A stretch of 64,000 nt of DNA from Turbatrix aceti (Eukaryota; Nematoda; Chromadorea; Rhabditida; Panagrolaimidae): the NCBI GenBank assembly GCA_963969345.1, contig OZ017767.1:124001-188000 (forward strand), read 5' to 3'. The position numbers and the translations under genes were made by a program. This document shows, in pieces, positions 1-11,742 of this stretch; within the stretch, counting starts at the first letter, position 1, and each line of letters opens with the position of its first letter. A model generated the notes under the pieces. The model saw only the letters and a list, made by a program, of their open reading frames with translations. It made no database searches and had not been told where the DNA came from.

Positions 1-206
1 CCCGCTACGGCTTCTTTGAACGGAGTCTTTATTTTCCCTTCCTCGCTTCCCCCGTTGAGAACGATAAAAGCTCAGTTGTGCGCGCCAGAGCTCTTTTTTT
101 CTTACTGGGATGTAATCTCTTTTATTTACGATCACTTGCACAAGAAACACAAACATTCAAGTTACTTCTCACAGGACCAAAAAAAAGTCGTAATCGTGCT
201 ATGTTT

Positions 207-3032
207 TTATAGCTTTCCCTCCTCCAAAAAAAGTTGTTCAATTACTTTTTCAAACTTTTGACGAATAATTTGTCGTTTAAGCTTGAGTGTGGGAGTTAGG
301 AGTCCGCTTTCGACGGTGAATTCTTCCTTCGTCAGGTGGATGGCCCGGACACGTTCAATAGATGTTAGTCCGTTTGCGCCAGCAAAGGCGTCGAGGGCTC
401 CGATGACAAGCTTCTTGTTGACAGCCGAATTGAGTTCTTCATCGAAGAGTGCGGCGTTGTTTTGATTTTTGGCAATCTCGCTTTCCAAAACGTCAACATT
501 GACGACAATTATTGCAACCAAAAACGATTCTGTTGTTTTTCCGTCCACAAAAGCCTGGTTAACAAGCTTGTGCTGGCAGTAGACATTTTCCACCTGTTCA
601 GGCGACACAAAATCACCCTGTGCGAGTTTAAACATGTTATTCTTCCGGTCGATAATCTGGAGCGTTCCATTGGGGAGCCATTGTCCGATGTCACCGGTAT
701 GAAGCCATCCAGCGGGATCAATGGTCATGGCAGTGAGATCCGGATCGTTGAAGTATCCCTTCATGATTCCCGCTCCTCGGAAGCAGACTTCTCCTCGATT
801 TGTTTTGGCAAAATAGCCCATTTCCGGGACGTCAACGAGTTTTATCTGAGCCCATGCTGCGGGAGCACCGACGTGACCGTAACCGGGATCGTAGGGCAGG
901 GAAAGTGATCCGGCTGCTGCGCACTCGGACTGCCCATAGCTAAAGAAACAAATATTAAATAGAAATTATTATTTTACCTCACCCTTCAACAAGCGGGCAT
1001 CCGTAAACAATTTTTGAAAACTTCATGACTTTTTCGGTGATTGGAGCTCCTCCACTCGTGATTAATTTCAACCTTCCGCCAAATAGCAGACGAAGTTTGT
1101 TCAGAAACAGACGATCCCAGACGGTGTCGTATCGGACGATTCCTGAATCAAGATGCTTTTTCTTTGCAGCAATCGCGAGTCTGAAAAATAATATGTTGTC
1201 GCACGTTTTATGAAAAAAGTTTACCGGAAGACGAATCGCTTGAAGAGCCCGGCTTGTGACACCCGTTGTTGAATGGCATCGTGGAACTTGTTCAGCAACC
1301 GAGGAACAAAAGGTGCAATTGTCGGCTTGAGCACTTGCATATCGTTTAAAAGCTTGGATACGTCGCCTCCGAATAGTCCAATTCGACCTCCAATGTACAT
1401 CATGAAACACTAAATTCTTATTTGCGAATGTATACTTCTAATAAAAATTCTGTTCCAACCTGTAAAATCTGTTCATAAATGTGCGCCGGTGATAGGTAGG
1501 ACAAGTAGACATCGGACGTGTCAAAGCTCATGCAGCTGGGATCGGTTGTCCATTGATAGTAGAGACCACCCATGGCTGTTAGCAGAGATTTATGCGTTAG
1601 CTGGACCCCTTTTGGTTTGCCTGCATTTTTTCAATTGTGATACTTTATTCTCACTTGCTTATAACTTACCTGTAGTTCCGCTGGTGTTGCAGATAATGTA
1701 AACCGAATCTTCGTTTGGCAACACTAACGGTGCAGGGTGTTTGCTTCCAAGTTGCAATATTTTTTCCAATGAGAAAATCTCGAGCTCCTCTGACAGCTTG
1801 ACACTGCCTTCGGACACCAAAGTGTCGTCCGGGTGGAAGATAATAATTTTTTTAAGGTTCGGCATGTCCGAGGCGCTGGTAATGAACTGTTGGGCTCGAT
1901 CTTTAGTGTCACAAAAAATTATTTCAAGATTTGTGGTGTTTATTATGTCGCTGAAACGCTGCGTTTTGTTTTCTACCGTTTTTTAGGACTTATAAAAAAT
2001 TCCATTTTCCCTGCTATAAAAAATAACTTGCATCAAGGCTTCGAATTTGTAGTTATGGTAGAGGGGCACGTTAACGATGGAATAGTCAACAAGGCCCAGC
2101 GTTGCAGTAAGATACTCGACACAATTAACGCCGGCGATGCCGACTCTGCTTGCTTCGCCAGGTGCAATTCCGAGGTAAACAAGTGCGGCTCCAATTTTCT
2201 CGGCATTGGCTGCTAGTTGACCGTAACTGGTCCAAGTGTATACGTCTGGCAACTCTTGTTCGCCGAAAAGCGGGCCATCATTGGTGATACGAATGCCGCG
2301 TTGAACGAGTTCGTAAATAGTTTTGGTGGATAAGTCGTTCGGGCCGTTGAAGAGTTTTCCTTCTGCGATGAGCACGGATTCATGAATTTGTTCGTCCCCT
2401 AAAGTAGATATAAAAAAATAAAGTAAATGGAGTACGTTTCTGAGATACCAAATTCTATTTCATTTCATGTTATTTTCATCCCAAAATATAAAAAAAATGT
2501 ACGAAGCATATCTGCACATGTAGTGTCACTAAACCTAAATGAACCTAAGGGTTTAGTGACACTACATCGAATTTTGCAGCTTCGATTTTTGCAACTTCGA
2601 TTTTTGCAACTAACTTTGATTTTCCCAAAATTAAAAAAAATGACGTGAACAGGGCTTTCGGGGGCTCTGAAGCAACTGTGGCGTTGCCAGACTTTGCCAG
2701 AGGACACGAAAAACACTTTCAAACGATTTTATCGGCATTATGACAAAAATACGTTATAATTATTTAATTGCAAAAATCAGTTATGAAAAAAGTTGCAAAA
2801 TTTGAAGTTGTAAAAATCGAAGTTGCAAAATTCGAAGTAGTGTCACTAAACCGTTGATTTACAGCACATGTTTTTTTCAACTTTTCTTAGCTTGAATAAA
2901 ATCAAATAAACAATTTTGCTCAAATCAGTTGCAACTTTTATGAAACTTCTCCTTACCTGGTAAAATTCGAGATTGATTCTCGGGAAAAGCTGGATGAGAT
3001 GAAATCGGACGCCGTTGTTTTAGAAGTCCCAT
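207..3032 (-). CDS. Long-chain fatty acid--CoA ligase (ACSL1/5/6-type)
   Basis: Activates long-chain fatty acids to acyl-CoA through an acyl-adenylate, normally on ER, mitochondrial or peroxisomal membranes. Seven exons join in phase on the minus strand: 3032-2957, 2398-2028, 1958-1670, 1620-1460, 1409-1225, 1180-983 and 939-207, giving about 670 aa, the usual family length. Visible motifs are the P-loop TSGTTGKPKGV (split by an intron after TSGTTG), YLSPAHIYEQ, GGRIGLFGGD, KPTIAPFVPRLLN, TSGGAP, YGQSECAAAG and the adenylate-motif stretch GWLHTGDIGQW followed by IIDRKNNMFKLAQGDFVSPE. The chosen ATG lies 7 nt after a splice-acceptor-like TTTTTCAG, so a 5' UTR intron or trans-splicing is possible. 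A minus-strand AATAAA lies at 126-121, about 80 nt after the stop. The acceptor at 1959 has a poor pyrimidine tract, but a TTTCAG 7 nt further on would break the frame. Confidence 0.93.
2518..2852. repeat. Inverted repeat inside the acyl-CoA ligase intron
   Basis: The left arm begins GGTTTAGTGACACTAC at 2550 and the right arm ends GTAGTGTCACTAAACC at 2852. Both continue into related TTTTTGCAACTTCGA / TCGAAGTTGCAAAA tracts. A third copy of the 16-mer lies at about 2519-2534, making a small hairpin with the left end. No clear target duplication is seen. It sits wholly in the first coding intron (2956-2399) and looks like a degenerate non-autonomous DNA element. Confidence 0.6.
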
Positions 3033-3044
3033 AATTTTCTGAAA

Positions 3045-5330
3045 AATAATATATTTATTAATAAAAAATTGCATTTTTTAAATAAAAATAGAATAACAGA
3101 AACGAAATATCACTGCAAAAATATTTTTTGTTAGTTTGCACGGGAAATATATAACTGCGTGTCATTACTGGAATCATAGATTCCAAACCGGAAACAACAG
3201 AAACTGGTTAGTACGTAAACCAGCGTTAAGAAGTGAGATGTAATCTGAACTTAAGTACATCTGAATGGCTTTTCCCAAGTTTGGCATGGCACTTTTGTTA
3301 TTTTGATTGATGCTCATTTGATTATCTACTCGACAACGATTGGCACTCTCATAGAATTAGAAAAAAGGAAAGGAGTATTCTGGGGGCAACACACTCAAAT
3401 CAACAACTTGAATCGTAGTTCGTAGTGACCTCTTTCCTTACCCGATGAGGAATACGAAAATCTTGACACTTTTTTTTCATATTTCGCAAAAAAAAGAACA
3501 AGTTCATCTACTTGTTTGAATGTATTTATATACGTTTTAAGTACCTCAAAAATCTTTTGTTTACCACATGTTTCCTATATTTATTTCCCAGATCAGAGTG
3601 GAGTGTAGGTGCAAAAAATGGATGATCAGTGTTGAATATCGCCAAACGAGCATTTATATAAAAGTATAAAAATTTAAACATCAAACTGATGTTTACCCAT
3701 CTATTAAAGTATACGATGGGTAACAGTCTGTACATTTACTGTACATTTGAAAATTTCACCTGTCCATTCCCCCTTTAACAACCAGCATACAGAAGCCAGG
3801 CAGTTAAAAAAGTATTTACAAGCACCATATTTTTATCTACGAATAAAATCTTATCGCCGGGCACACGAAGCCGCGGCAGCTTGTCACCAAAAATTTGAAG
3901 CAAAAACCATGGGATCACAAGTTTGTAAGCATATCTGCACATTATTTGTACTTTGTGGCAGATAATAAATTTTTTGTTTTATACAATTTTTTGTTCTCAA
4001 TCTCAGTGAAAAAAAAATTATATCTGTGCGTAAAAAATGCATTGTAAAAACTAAGTAAAAAATTCTGAAATTGACAACGAAATAAAAAATGAAAAATATG
4101 TCAAAAACCGTAAATCTTGTTCAAAACACATAATTAAAATCAGTCATTTTCAACTGTATAGGTTTTATTCAAAATAGTTTATAAAAAAACAAAAAAAAAG
4201 CAGGCATTAGAGGCGTATTTATAATAGTGAGCCAACCGAATTGGCCCGAAACTGGTAATTCATTTATTTATATTGAAAGCCACAAGGTAAGCTACGAATG
4301 TGTTCAGATGCTGTACACTTCGTAACTAGTGATACATAAATCAAAGCACCACATATCTCTATGGCCAAGTACACAAATCAACAAAACTTTTATATCAAAC
4401 CCGTTTTTGGATTGCTGTTATCTGAACATTTTATGAGGAGCAAGGGGGTTGTAACAAAAAGACATTTCGTGCGCGAATACTGAAGAGAAAAGAAAAAGGT
4501 CGCAAGGAGGGTAAAAAGAGGCAATCAGAGAAGAGAGAACGCGAAGAAGAGGGTTGAACATGCAAAGTGAAGGAGGATAGGATGTCTGACCCATATCTAC
4601 GTGGATTCAAACAAGACTCGCAGTGCATGCAAACTACTATCTATTATATCCTCTTGTGTTTATTTGATTCTTTTTTCTTTTTCTTCAATTTTCTGCGGCC
4701 TTTCCATTTTTCCCGCAGCACAGAACAACGTCCGAATAACCGCTTTTTTATGAGTTCAACGATTTTCATAAAAGTCATTGAATACCAAAACTAAGAATCC
4801 AAGTTGCTGATAACTCGAAAAGCTTTCAAACAGCATTACATACCGGCGTACAAGTTTGCACGCAGATTTGTATTTTGATTTTTCAGAATACAAAATTTCT
4901 ACGTACATAAACAAAATTTACCATAATTTTAATGTACATTGTTTATCTCAGCTTCAGATGATTATTTTTCCTTTCTCGGCAATTCATGTAGCACTCGAAC
5001 TAAAGGTTCACCCCCCCCTTCTTGCTACTCGGGGGTGTCTCCGGAGAGTGCCTCCCTCGACCTCTGCCTCCGACTCCAGTTTTCATGTTGAGGTATAAAA
5101 ACTTTTTATTTATGCCAAGACTATTTATGATATTTTTTTCTCAAAAAAGGTGTCACTCTTTTAGAACTGCCATTTCTTTTGGAACAGGTGAAAGCTTTCA
5201 GTTTACACAGAAATCACGGGATAAAGGGGTGGGAGCAAAATATAGACTTGTAAAAAAATAAGTTTTCGTTTTATCTCATAAGCATTCAGTCAGCAGTGTC
5301 AGGTTCGGTTGCTTTTAATTTAGTTCCGTA
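3045..5330. other. Intergenic, no gene recognised
   Basis: AT-rich spacer between the divergently oriented acyl-CoA ligase and 7TM genes. Reading frames here are short, lysine- and phenylalanine-rich, and lack paired splice sites or family motifs. It probably holds both promoters, but no core promoter motif stands out. Confidence 0.5.
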
Positions 5331-6467
5331 ATGGATGAAGACATAGAATATAGAGACCCCGACGAACCCTTTGACCTAGAGACTTATGACGTCCGGCACT
5401 ATTTCCAACTTTATGCACTTGACACATTGACCCCAACGAACATACGGTATGCATGGAGCCTGATGATGCTTGTCTTCTCGGCCACAAATTTGCTTGTGAT
5501 CGCACTTTTGTGCATCCTTCTGATATTTGGAGGTCAAATGATGCCGCGCGGGATCTACTCCATTTGGATGCACTTGCTCTTCGGAAAAGGGTGCCTTTCT
5601 CTGGGACACTTTTTTCACGCCATGTTCACACTTTATGACGACAAAATACCTACCGTAAGTTTTTTTGGGGGTGCTAGAGATGATAATTGTTGAATTTAGG
5701 AACAAATGAACCAGTTAAACGACTGGCAGCTTCTGTACGCATATTACCGATCTCTGTATCACTTCGACACCACTCTGGTACAGTGCCTGCTGGTGGTGTT
5801 GGCCCTCAGCCGATTGATTTACGCCATTTGGCCATTCCTCTGCGAAATCATGTTTTCCTGGCGACTGCTCTACATATGGCTCATATATTCCTATGTTCTC
5901 GCTTTCGGTTCCGGCTTCATGCTCCCCTACGGTTACTACTATGACGAAAACGAAGATTATCTCACAAACCTGATTCCGACCTACAAATACAGCTCGACAA
6001 ATGAACAAATCATTGAACTTCACACCTATGTAAGTTTTTCTTTAAAGTTGTAAAAAATAATATAAAAAAATTTCTAGTTTTACGACGCACTGACATTGTA
6101 CCTTTCGCCAGTCGGAGTCATTTTAGCCCTGCTTGCAAACATTGAACTAAAGTGTCAGCTTTTTTACAAACTGTTTTTGCGCATTCGGAAACGAGAAATC
6201 ATTCAACGCGACTACGATCCAACAGAATGCTATTTTGTACGCGTTTCGTTGTTTTTGTCAATCTATGCTATGTTAGTTCACTTTTACGAATACTTCTTCC
6301 TCACGTGCACGGACATGTGCTACGATGAGGATAAAAATAACTTTGAAATCATCGTCAAGTACTTTTTTGCAAACTTTCTTGACCTGATGTCGGCCGTCAT
6401 GATACCTTACTTTGTCTTAACTGCTGAAAACGTAGGAAATCGTTTCCGGGATTTAATATTTTTCTAA
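5331..6467 (+). CDS. Seven-helix receptor-like membrane protein
   Basis: Three exons join in frame: 5331-5654, 5700-6029 and 6078-6467, giving 347 aa. About seven hydrophobic segments can be drawn: residues ~42-66, ~75-100, ~130-152, ~157-180, ~218-245, ~265-290 and ~310-335. The N-terminus is short and acidic (MDEDIEYRDPDEPFDLETYD). The third segment is followed by ALSRLIYAIWPF, resembling the R-x-x-AI-x-P region after helix 3 of rhodopsin-like receptors. The tail after helix 7 is very short (NVGNRFRDLIFF). Size and topology fit a nematode serpentine chemoreceptor or other small GPCR, but no family signature is decisive, so function is inferred from topology only. AATAAA lies at 6494-6499, about 27 nt past the stop. 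Other multi-pass families remain possible. Confidence 0.72.
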
Positions 6468-6499
6468 ACACGAAGTTTTTTTTGTGGTTTTTAAATAAA

Positions 6500-7418
6500 A
6501 AAAAAGTTTTAATAAAAAAGTTGCTCATTCCGCAGGATAACAATTACACTATAAAAAAAAAAATAAAATAATAACGTTCATGTAAAATTAATTTTTTTAT
6601 GTAGTGTTTTCAAATGTTCTTGCAGTTCGCCAAGGAGAATCCACTTTCTTAATTATCTCACAGTTATAATTACATTTATCGTTTTTGGATATGCGCTTAT
6701 GTTTTCTTTATTTTTACTTTTAACGTTGTCGTATTTATCATTTTCATTTTTTACAACTGTTTTCTGTTTGTAGTTTTAATTGACGTAACGACAGCAATAA
6801 ATACAATGGTAATTTTTATTTTTAGATGAAGTCCTACATAATTTCAAATTTCTATTTTTGTATTATTCCTTCTTGACGTGTGAACATAAATTCCTTATCT
6901 TTTAGATGTGAAAAAAAGACGGTGAAAATATGTAAATTACGGCACACAACAAACAAACAAAAACAAGCCGGCCAGTAGTGCGTTCAAAAGAAGGATAAAT
7001 ACAATATCAGCCGGCTATTTTGGGACAAAAGCAGCCAGAGAAAGACGCCATAGACGAAAAAAAGCGGTCGACATACGTACTTACGACCAACAAAATACCG
7101 AGATGATCAGGGAATAAATAATGATTATACCGTAATATGCAAGAACGTTTTGCTAAAGTTGACGCACGTAACCTACGTTTGCAAAAGACTGGCAAACGTG
7201 TATGATTCTGCAGGCGTCAGTGTCGACAACAAACGTAATGAAAATTAAGAAAACATGCAAAAAACTTTTTTTGTACGTTTTTTTGCTTTTGGTTGTTTTT
7301 ACATTTGATTGTATAATCGCAAAGAAAAACAAAACACTTAATCAAAGCTGCCGAATTTGAGTTGTCTCAAATTTAGATAACCGTTGGCGTCTCAAATTTA
7401 GATAACTGTATTTCAGAC
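6500..7418. other. Intergenic, no gene recognised
   Basis: AT-rich spacer downstream of the 7TM gene with no supported exons. A near-repeat of 'ctcaaatttagataac' occurs twice at about 7365-7408, just before the hAT element. Confidence 0.5.
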
Positions 7419-7786
7419 CAGGGTGTCGAAACTCCCATGGGAATTAGAAATAGGGGAATTATCCCATGGGATTCCCATGGGAGTCCCATGGGAATCACCG
7501 GGGATATTTTTTGGTACTTTTAAAAAAGTACATGTTCATACAAAAAAGATATCCAAAAACACACTTATTTTATTAATGTAATAAAATTAACAATGAAAAT
7601 AAAATAATTTTCCTTATCGGAAAGAAAAAAAACACGCGCCTGCGTAAAATAACGGTGTTATTTTAGGCGAAATCGCGCATTTTCAAAATTTCGTGGGGAA
7701 TTATCCCGTGATAGATGGAAATCCTTGGATAATTCCCGGGATATTTCCCTTGGGACTCCCATGGGAATCCCCTCTTCGCCACCCTG
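7419..7786. mobile_element. hAT-type MITE with CATGGGA palindromes
   Basis: A 368-bp element flanked by a perfect 8-bp duplication TTTCAGAC (7411-7418 and 7787-7794), the hallmark of hAT transposition. The terminal inverted repeats begin CAGGGTGTCGAA on the left and CAGGGTGGCGAA on the right. Both ends carry repeated CTCCCATGGGAAT blocks, which are NcoI-type palindromes (about five CCATGGG-like units). No transposase is encoded, so it is non-autonomous. Confidence 0.88.
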
Positions 7787-7828
7787 TTTCAGACTATAAA
7801 CCAGTATCGTAAATAATCATCATAAAGT

Positions 7829-8312
7829 ATTTATTTATTTATTTATTTATTTCACCATTACTCAGTGGTTAGTTATCATTAGACCAGATGTTAGGAGGCA
7901 CAAATGATGTCCACGTAGGTGTAAATGTCTCGATTCGTTTTGGGCGCGATTTCTTCTTCCCATCGTTGCTGTGGTCTGGTTTTCGTCTTGTTGAACACCG
8001 AGTTGAGCGAATCGACCCAGCGTAAAGTGGAGGGAGAGCTCGAAATCGTCCTCGATGTCCTTGAGGAGAAGTCCGGAGGAGATAGGTCGCTGATCCCGCC
8101 ATTTCTGTACCATCCACTGCGTCTTCTTGACGTTGACTTCCAGTCCGACGTCCTTGCAGATGATGGCCATATCCGACAGCATTTCCTGAAGTTCTTCGCC
8201 AGTGTGGGAGAAAAGAACGACGGCGTCAGCGTTTTGCGAATGGCCTCTTCAAAATCCGTCAGCAGTGAGCGTGCGTTGATGGTAGCGACGCTGAGCCGGA
8301 ATCTAGACATTT
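7829..8312 (-). pseudogene. Internally deleted LINE retrotransposon with (TTTA)n tail
   Basis: Read on the minus strand, the element starts with ATG at 8310 (MSRFRLSVATINARSLL), matching the beginning of a LINE ORF2 endonuclease with its motif Asn. Within about 25 codons it passes, with a frame change, into the reverse transcriptase palm region: ADAVVLFSHTGEELQEMLSD, then DVGLEVNVKKTQWM, the classic RT motif after YADD. The YADD box itself is damaged, one Asp being missing at the junction. It then ends in a short 3' UTR and an (AAAT)n tail (+ strand TTTA at 7829-7853). The rest of the endonuclease and most of the RT are gone, so the copy is dead. Two further copies of its 3' end lie at 28858-28915 and 54424-54530. 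Confidence 0.82.
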
Positions 8313-8394
8313 TTTTAGCCTACGTTTGACAGGGTGGCCAGCCCGGGTGTCAAACGGCGCTTTCAATTCTCACACTTGCGCTGCTTCCCGAATG

Positions 8395-9280
8395 CGATCG
8401 CGAGCGCAAGCACAGCATTCACTTTCCCCTTATTTTGCGACAATCGAAAAAAAAATGAGCGCGTTCATTCGCACTTATAGTGTTGACTTTGGCAGCTTCG
8501 CGCAATGGCATTTTTGAATTCTTAGAGACGGCATCTAGGGAATTGAATAAGGCATGTCCTGAACTTCGAAACAATCCCTCGATGACCTAAAAATGTTCAG
8601 TTTTGCCCTAGTTGCAGCCTTTTCAAGTAAAAAAATTTAGCGGTCGATTGCAGCCGTTGAAGGCTACAACTGAACAATCGGGTCAACAGAAAGTTCCATC
8701 AGGTTGGTGTCAGTCGATATAGCCAAGGGCCGTTTGCTGAACATCGAAGAGGACCGAGATTCCTCACGAAAACTGTTTTACCCTATAAAAATGCGCACGC
8801 ATTTGCACAAATTATCAAAAACAAGCACTCCTAAAAAGAAAGTTCTTCAATTTTGCATGAGCACAAAAAGCAAACAGGACGTTTTTATAGGGTAAAACAG
8901 TTTTTGTGAGGAATCTCGGTCCTCTTCGATGTTCAACAAACGGCACTTGGCTATATCGACTGACACCAACCTGATGGAACTTTCTGTTGACCCGATTGTT
9001 CAGTTGTAGCCTTAAACGGCTGCAATCGACGATTTAAAATCGAAACTGGAAATCACTGTAGCTGTGCCAAAAATCAACATTTTCGTGCCGTTGGTGGCTT
9101 GTTTGAAAGTTCAGGACTTGCTCTAATCATTATGGTAGATGCCGTCACTAACAATTTAAAAATGCCAATGCGCGAAGCTGCCAAAGTCAACACTATATGG
9201 GCGAATGAATGCATTTTCACGCTCGATTGACGCGAAAGTGAATGCTGTGCGCAAGCTGCTGTCGCGAGGCGGAATAAATC
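8395..9280. mobile_element. Palindromic (fold-back) element, about 0.9 kb
   Basis: Two arms of roughly 390 bp, about 8395-8789 and 8880-9280, are inverted copies with only scattered mismatches. For example TGTCAGTCGATATAGCCAAG on the left pairs with CTTGGCTATATCGACTGACA on the right. They flank a unique spacer of about 90 bp. Similarity fades at the outer ends near CACAGCATTCACTTTC and GAAAGTGAATGCTGTG. No target duplication was identified and no transposase is present. It lies directly upstream of the deleted LINE. Confidence 0.8.
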
Positions 9281-10455
9281 CGACCGTCCGCTAGGCGTGC
9301 AAGAATGAAGACTGATCATAAAGTATATCATAATTCAATTCCATGGGACGTCTACCTCTGTCGACGGATGTCGACGTGGACTTCGGAGTCAGAAAGTCGT
9401 AAAGTTATTTTATTATATACACAAACATATCTGCACAGTGTGCAGTGCACACATATAAATACATAATTTTAGTTATTACATACAAGCCTTCTACCAAAAT
9501 TCATATCGCAATGACGTTTTTGTTTATTACAAATTTACTTTTGCCGTTTTTTTTACAAGTATTGTACAAAAAGTATCAACACCGCTTCCGGGAGTTCTGG
9601 ACCAGAACACGGAATAACATTGCAGACAAAAATTTGTTTCCTCCATAATGTGGAATAATATTATTTAGAAATTCTCGTTCTATTATAGTGTAGACGGATT
9701 TAACTATAAATGCCGGATAATTAGTACGAAATCTGAACAAAATATGATTCTCAACTGACGTCAATGACATCATCTTCCGTCGGCATCTTGCATGTTATTC
9801 AATTGAAATAAAAAGAAATGTATTTCACATTTGTTACTGTTGATAATAGCACTGCGCTTAGACTGTGAAATTTAGAGATTAACGTCATCAGTTGTATTCT
9901 TCGGGCAATGGCGTAGCTCTTGCCCGACTCTTTTCCCCCTCACTTGTTCCACCTCTACCTGTGAGAAGTCCATGCTTTCTGTCCGCTAACTAAGTCACCT
10001 GCTAGCTGGCAGGTGTATCCTGGCGCAAGCCGCCCATGATATTTGTGCACGTGCCGAAGCTGTTGAGCTGCTTGTAGGATTAAAATATTTTTTAGACCAT
10101 CTTCGAACGTCAAGGAAATCTGCCATGGAAGAGGGATAGACAAAGTAGAGGGAGGATGATGAAAAAAGACTCCGCCTGTCGGTGTTATTCACCGTATTTG
10201 GTATTTAATCCATCGTTGTCCAAGGTGTTATTTATTGTGATGCTAAGGAGGCAGCAGAAGGCAGTTGAAGAAACTTGTTTACTATAGATACCGTGGTATT
10301 CGATATTTTTAGTTCGCGATTTTGTTCTCTTTTTTATGAAAAAAAATTTATCAAATGTCTCAAACGTTGTTTCTTAGTTTTTTTGCGGGAAACTTGCCTG
10401 CATCATATACATACGTTAAACGCTCTTTTTTTAGCATATTCAAAAAAAGTTACAA
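9281..10455. other. Intergenic; one weak candidate exon
   Basis: Mostly AT-rich. An ORF at 9511-9648 (+) gives a 45-aa peptide with one hydrophobic segment then a basic tail (starts MTFLFITNLLLPFF). It could be a terminal exon of a membrane protein but has no partner exon. The less AT-rich stretch 9950-10200 has no clear coding frame. Confidence 0.3.
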
Positions 10456-10946
10456 ATGGATTACGAACAAGACGAAGTTCTATACGAGGATGAGTACAGT
10501 CGCCTCACATCCCAGACACTCGTTATTAAACGCTATTTCTTTCCCTTCATGACCCCCAAGGAAGTTAGGACACGTGACCTCAACATTCTTTACTTTGATG
10601 ACCAAGAAAACTCAAAATACGAATCTCTACGTACCTGGGGAAAGTCAAAATGTAACGGTGTCTACTGGGCTGTTGATTTCAGGAGGTGAGTAAATTGGTT
10701 TTTTTTGTCGTCATCGACGTTTGCAAACAATTTTATCAAAAACAAATTCAAAAACTAAACAATAATAATTTTCTCTTTCTTTGCAGATGCTTGCCCGGAA
10801 GTAAACAGGGTCGGTCTAACATCATCGTTGACATCGACGATGGCGTGCGTAAGGGATTTACGGTTACCGACGCGACGCAATTTCTTGCTGCTCTGCGCTG
10901 CTGCGGGCCCATGTCACTCATAATGGTTGATAATCTCAATATTTGA
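10456..10946 (+). CDS. Small conserved-looking protein of unknown function
   Basis: Two exons, 10456-10685 and 10787-10946, join through a GTGAGT...TTTGCAG intron in matching phase, giving 129 aa. The product has no signal peptide or membrane segment. It starts with an acidic stretch (MDYEQDEVLYEDEY), has a central FFPFMTPKEVRTRDLN, then WGKSKCNGVYWAVDF, and ends with SNIIVDIDDGVRKGF and AALRCCGPMSLIMVDN. The composition (W, C, G, mixed alpha/beta) suggests a compact globular domain rather than chance translation. I do not recognise the family. A start at 10456 is the first ATG of the open frame. AATAAA is at 11212-11217. Confidence 0.75.
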
Positions 10947-10949
10947 AGG

Positions 10950-11742
10950 TTCTGGTTAGAAACTCAAAATGTTTAGGCAAGTGAACAGGTGTTTGTTATT
11001 CAATGACTCATACAAAACGGTATATCTCGCTCTATCCCCCCCATAACGCAAGATTTATGATATCTCTCGTGAATGCTTATCGGTCTAAAAACTTATTTTC
11101 TCCACAAATTCAGAGAAATGACAACATTTTGTGCAAAAATGAGCAAACAGATAATAGCCTAGTACGGCTGCTTCAGGACGGTTTATCCTAACATTTTTTA
11201 TCCTGAAGGTTAATAAAAATGAAATCGTCTGAAACGGACGACTCTTTTTTAATTAAAAAATTCTGAACAACCAACATTACAGCCGTTGGATGATTTTGCG
11301 TGTCATTTGTGTATAACTCTTTTCACCAATATTGCCTGTAGATGTTTGCTAATTGCGTAATTGTCGTAACAAGTTGTGTGCATATTGTGTATGCCATGGT
11401 AAATAAAATTTTACTTTTTTTAATCTTGGATGGAAACTGCGTTTTTACAAACAAAATATGTATATTTAAAAAAGCTTTCAAAGATGAAATTAACAAACAA
11501 AAGTGCAGCACAGATTGGTTGGCTTCATGAAAACAAAATCGGCACAGAAATAAAAAAATTCACGGCGGACGCTCCGAATACAAAGAAACTATTCAAACCC
11601 GACCCGGTATGTAATAATTCGTAATTAATAATGTCAGTAATTCCAATACCAAAAAATTATAATTTACTTAAAAAATAAACTGGCACTAATGACCGCAAAA
11701 AAAATATAAAAAACCATATATCACAACGCTTCAGTATGTTGT
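10950..11742. other. Intergenic / 3' flanks, no further gene
   Basis: Lies between two 3' ends that face each other. Contains the poly(A) signal of the upstream gene. The overlapping 60-aa frames at 11342-11624 have AT-driven composition and no splice partners. Confidence 0.5.
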
